From Caryophanales bacterium UBA6356 (GTDB lineage Bacteria; Bacillota_I; Bacilli_A; RFN20; CAG-826), in contig DJRQ01000008.1 of NCBI GenBank assembly GCA_002440125.1, positions 1,635 through 9,614 on the forward strand: 7,980 bases of DNA, given 5' to 3'. How positions within the stretch are numbered: position 1 is the first letter of the stretch; each line of letters starts with the position of its first letter. The notes below the pieces were generated by a model that saw only the letters and a list, made by a program, of their open reading frames with translations, did not search any database and was not told the DNA's origin. Shown here piece by piece: positions 6,746 to 7,980 of this stretch. Both the position numbers and the translations under genes were made by a program.

Positions 6746-6767
6746 TACCGATTGGATTCTTTTTCAA
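6730..6767. terminator. 17-bp interrupted inverted repeat, likely (bidirectional) terminator
   Basis: The two 17-bp arms 6730-6746 and 6751-6767 flank an ACCG loop. Pairing runs TTGAAAAA / TTTTTCAA (8 bp), one bulged G, GAATC / GATTC (5 bp), a bulged G on the other arm, and AAT / ATT. The A-run before and T-run after the core exist on both strands, the shape of a bidirectional intrinsic terminator. It lies about 90 bp downstream of the lipoprotein-like gene, which otherwise has no terminator, so ending that transcript is the most likely role. The stem is AU-rich and may be weak. It also overlaps the tracrRNA -35 box, so a protein-binding operator is the alternative reading. I saw no gene or other clear signal between 6768 and 6854. 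Confidence 0.6.
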
Positions 6768-6854
6768 AAATCCCTGCAAAATCTGATTGTTTTTCGAAGA
6801 TCAAAAGAAGAACAATAACATTTTTTGTGTTAGGTAATTATCTGAAGAATGACC

Positions 6855-7745
6855 TTACGATAGGAGGACAAAGCTCGTGCCGTTTCCCCCTAGAACCTTC
6901 TCAAACACATACTTTGTCTCTTCGTCATCTTCCCCTTCTACCGTAACTTGATAGAGATAATCTTTCTTCTCTTCGCTATAGACTTTCATTAATTGATATT
7001 CGGTATCGTTCTGCTCGAACTCCACTTTTTCTCTTTCCCCTTCTTTTTCGATCTCGATGCTATAGTCGGTAAGAATCTTGCCACCTTCCACTACTTTGAA
7101 TTCAAGTTCAGTTTCTTTCTCCATTCCTTCCTCTTCAAAGGAAGTGCCGATAGAGATATGGGATCCTTTGTCCATCCAAATGGTAAATTCCATGGACTTT
7201 TCTCTTTCATCATTCTCCGTTTCTATTTCCGATTTGCTTTCAAAGAGGTAATAGGTATCCATTCCCATCGAAGCAACGCCCTTATAGAAAGTCTCAACTT
7301 CTTCTTCGTCATCTTCTTTCTCGTGCTTCGATCCAATCTCGTTATAGAAAAGGGAATAAGAGACGTCTTTTCCTTCTATATCTTTAAAAGAGAACTCTTC
7401 TTGATAGGAATAGGTCTCTCCATTGATTTCGTAGGTTCCTTCGGTCTTAACGCTTGAAGTTTCAAAGCCATTTTCCAAGAAAAGATCGAGTTCTGGCAAA
7501 AGGCTCTGGACCGTATCAATATGCGGATCCGCGTTAAGTGCGTGTAAGGAAAAAGCCTTAAGGAACGAGGAAGAAGGAACGAAAGAAGAGGCTTTCGTAA
7601 GGCCACTCATCGCCTCTAATCCAAAGAGTCTTTCCCTTTTGGCTTCTTTGGTGGCGCTTTCTCCTTCTATAGATGCGCAAGACATCATAAGAACGCTTCC
7701 AATGCCTAAGAGAGCGAGCTTCATCACAACATTTTTCTTTTTCAT
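6855..7745 (-). CDS. Putative secreted lipoprotein of unknown function
   Basis: I do not recognise the family. The 296-residue protein starts MKKKNVVMKLALLGIGSVLM and continues with MSCAS: a basic N-region, a hydrophobic core and then C23 in a degenerate lipobox (LMMSC), typical of a lipoprotein anchored outside the membrane of a Gram-positive cell. The mature part is strongly acidic, with many E/D/K runs (KEDDEEEVETF, EIEKEGEREKVEFEQND), and shows alternating patterns typical of beta strands, such as GTYEINGETYSYQEEFSF. No enzymatic motif is visible. The start at 7745 is chosen because AGGAGAAA (7758-7751) is well placed; the in-frame ATG at 7772 has no ribosome binding site and would add nine charged residues before the signal sequence. 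It lies upstream of the tracrRNA, in the same direction but apparently separated by a terminator, so it is probably a neighbour rather than part of the CRISPR system. Confidence 0.8.
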   Translation of the reverse strand: MKKKNVVMKLALLGIGSVLMMSCASIEGESATKEAKRERLFGLEAMSGLTKASSFVPSSSFLKAFSLHALNADPHIDTVQSLLPELDLFLENGFETSSVKTEGTYEINGETYSYQEEFSFKDIEGKDVSYSLFYNEIGSKHEKEDDEEEVETFYKGVASMGMDTYYLFESKSEIETENDEREKSMEFTIWMDKGSHISIGTSFEEEGMEKETELEFKVVEGGKILTDYSIEIEKEGEREKVEFEQNDTEYQLMKVYSEEKKDYLYQVTVEGEDDEETKYVFEKVLGGNGTSFVLLS

Positions 7746-7854
7746 TTTGTTTTCTCCTTTTTTGGTTTCCATAAATGAAAACGAAATGCGTAAGAGTTTT
7801 ATTGGGATTTTTTAAATTATTTTTAAGTCTTTATTTGCACATGACTGGTACGAA
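7746..7854. other. AT-rich divergent intergenic region
   Basis: This region separates the minus-strand lipoprotein-like gene from the plus-strand promoter at 7863. It must hold the lipoprotein promoter, but I see only AT-rich candidates on the minus strand and no convincing -35/-10 pair. The only clear site is the AGGAG ribosome binding site at 7758-7754. Confidence 0.5.
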
Positions 7855-7881
7855 GGCCGATTTGATATAATGTGATCGGCC
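7855..7881. promoter_or_regulatory. Inverted repeat GGCCGAT-N13-ATCGGCC around a -10 box, possible operator
   Basis: Perfect 7-bp arms at 7855-7861 and 7875-7881 bracket the plus-strand extended -10 element, and the right arm covers the expected transcription start. This geometry suits a dimeric repressor. An RNA-level role is less likely, because the left arm would lie upstream of the start site. Confidence 0.45.
7863..7871 (+). promoter_or_regulatory. Extended -10 promoter reading rightwards
   Basis: TGATATAAT has a perfect TATAAT (7866-7871) plus the TG extension. The best -35 match is ATGACT (7841-7846) at a long 19-bp spacing, so the extended -10 probably carries most of the strength. 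The start should be near 7878. It drives transcription away from the lipoprotein-like gene. Confidence 0.6.
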
Positions 7882-7980
7882 GTAAAAACGGCCAGAAGGA
7901 GCTTTCTTCTGAAAGCTGTTTGAACGCTCAGACTTGGCGGTTTGGCTCAGACAGCCCTCAGAAGGCACAAACCGCCAAAA
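7878..7980 (+). ncRNA. Structured 5' leader or start of an RNA gene, cut by the window edge
   Basis: Beginning at the predicted start site there are three strong hairpins: GGCCGT-AAAA-ACGGCC (7878-7893), AGCTTTC-TTCT-GAAAGCT (7900-7917), and an 11-bp stem TTGGCGGTTTG (7934-7944) with CAAACCGCCAA (7968-7978). The 23-nt loop of the last one can form smaller hairpins (GCC 7954-7956 with GGC 7964-7966). GCTCAGAC occurs twice, at 7926-7933 and 7945-7952. No convincing start codon is seen, and AGAAGGAG at 7894-7901 has none at a usable distance. It does not match tmRNA, the RNase P core, 6S, SRP RNA or common riboswitches that I can recall. It could be a regulatory leader of a gene beyond the edge or a separate small RNA; I cannot name it. 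Confidence 0.45.

Noticed and set aside
6681..6767. tracrRNA on the plus strand, with anti-repeat at 6682-6703 followed by the 6730-6767 hairpin and T-run
   Set aside because: It would pair with the 3' half of a plus-strand repeat, not the 5' part next to the spacer as II-A guides require, and would oppose the ATTTGAG leader position. The minus-strand reading gives the correct bulge, nexus-like hairpin, promoter and terminator.
6711..6790. Long-form tracrRNA acting as a natural single guide against the cas9 promoter, as in S. pyogenes
   Set aside because: That form needs a repeat-like segment 5' of the anti-repeat; no such sequence is seen upstream on the minus strand.
6993..7457. 154-codon plus-strand frame rich in phenylalanine
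   Set aside because: It is antisense to the lipoprotein-like gene; its F-rich composition is the complement of the glutamate and lysine codons there, and it has no ribosome binding site.
7898..7980. Possible TTG-initiated reading frame at 7920 after AGAAGGAG
   Set aside because: The spacing from the Shine-Dalgarno-like sequence is about 18 nt, too long, and the region is dominated by hairpins, so an RNA or leader is more likely.

Overview
The window carries a complete type II-A CRISPR-Cas9 locus on the minus strand, with one unrelated lipoprotein-like gene beside it. The DNA is AT-rich and the genes have Bacillota-type ribosome binding sites (AAGGA, AGGAG) and -10 boxes. All the large reading frames run through with the standard genetic code. 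Subtype II-A with a csn2 gene points to a low-GC Bacillota, most likely class Bacilli. Something near Erysipelotrichales or uncultured gut/rumen relatives is possible, but the sequence alone does not settle the genus.

Layout, read right to left in the direction of transcription: a lipoprotein-like gene (7745-6855); an AT-rich spacer with a long inverted repeat (6767-6730) that looks like its terminator; a predicted tracrRNA with its own promoter and terminator (about 6711-6606); a putative cas9 promoter; cas9 (6559-2393, 1388 aa); cas1 (2393-1518, GTG start); cas2 (1513-1208); csn2 (1211-540); a 58-bp leader (539-482); and a CRISPR array (481-1) that runs off the left edge. The array shows seven full 36-bp repeats, one partial repeat and seven spacers of 30 bp. 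At the far right, on the plus strand, an extended -10 promoter inside a small inverted repeat precedes a hairpin-rich, apparently non-coding stretch cut off by the window edge.

How the parts fit together: cas9-cas1-cas2-csn2 are packed as one operon (TAGTG overlap, 4-nt gap, ATGA overlap). Cas1, Cas2 and Csn2 are expected to add spacers next to the leader, whose last seven bases are ATTTGAG, the leader-anchoring motif known from streptococcal II-A systems. The array is read on the minus strand. Its repeat begins GTTTGAGAGC and can pair with the tracrRNA anti-repeat as a 6-bp lower stem, a 2/4-nt bulge and a 12-bp upper stem, the same architecture as Streptococcus pyogenes. Cas9 keeps every expected RuvC and HNH catalytic residue, so the system looks intact. 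Points of interest are the tracrRNA running in the same direction as cas9, its promoter overlapping the upstream terminator-like palindrome, a diverged PAM-interacting C-terminus, an unusually cysteine-rich recognition lobe, and the divergent structured RNA at the right end.
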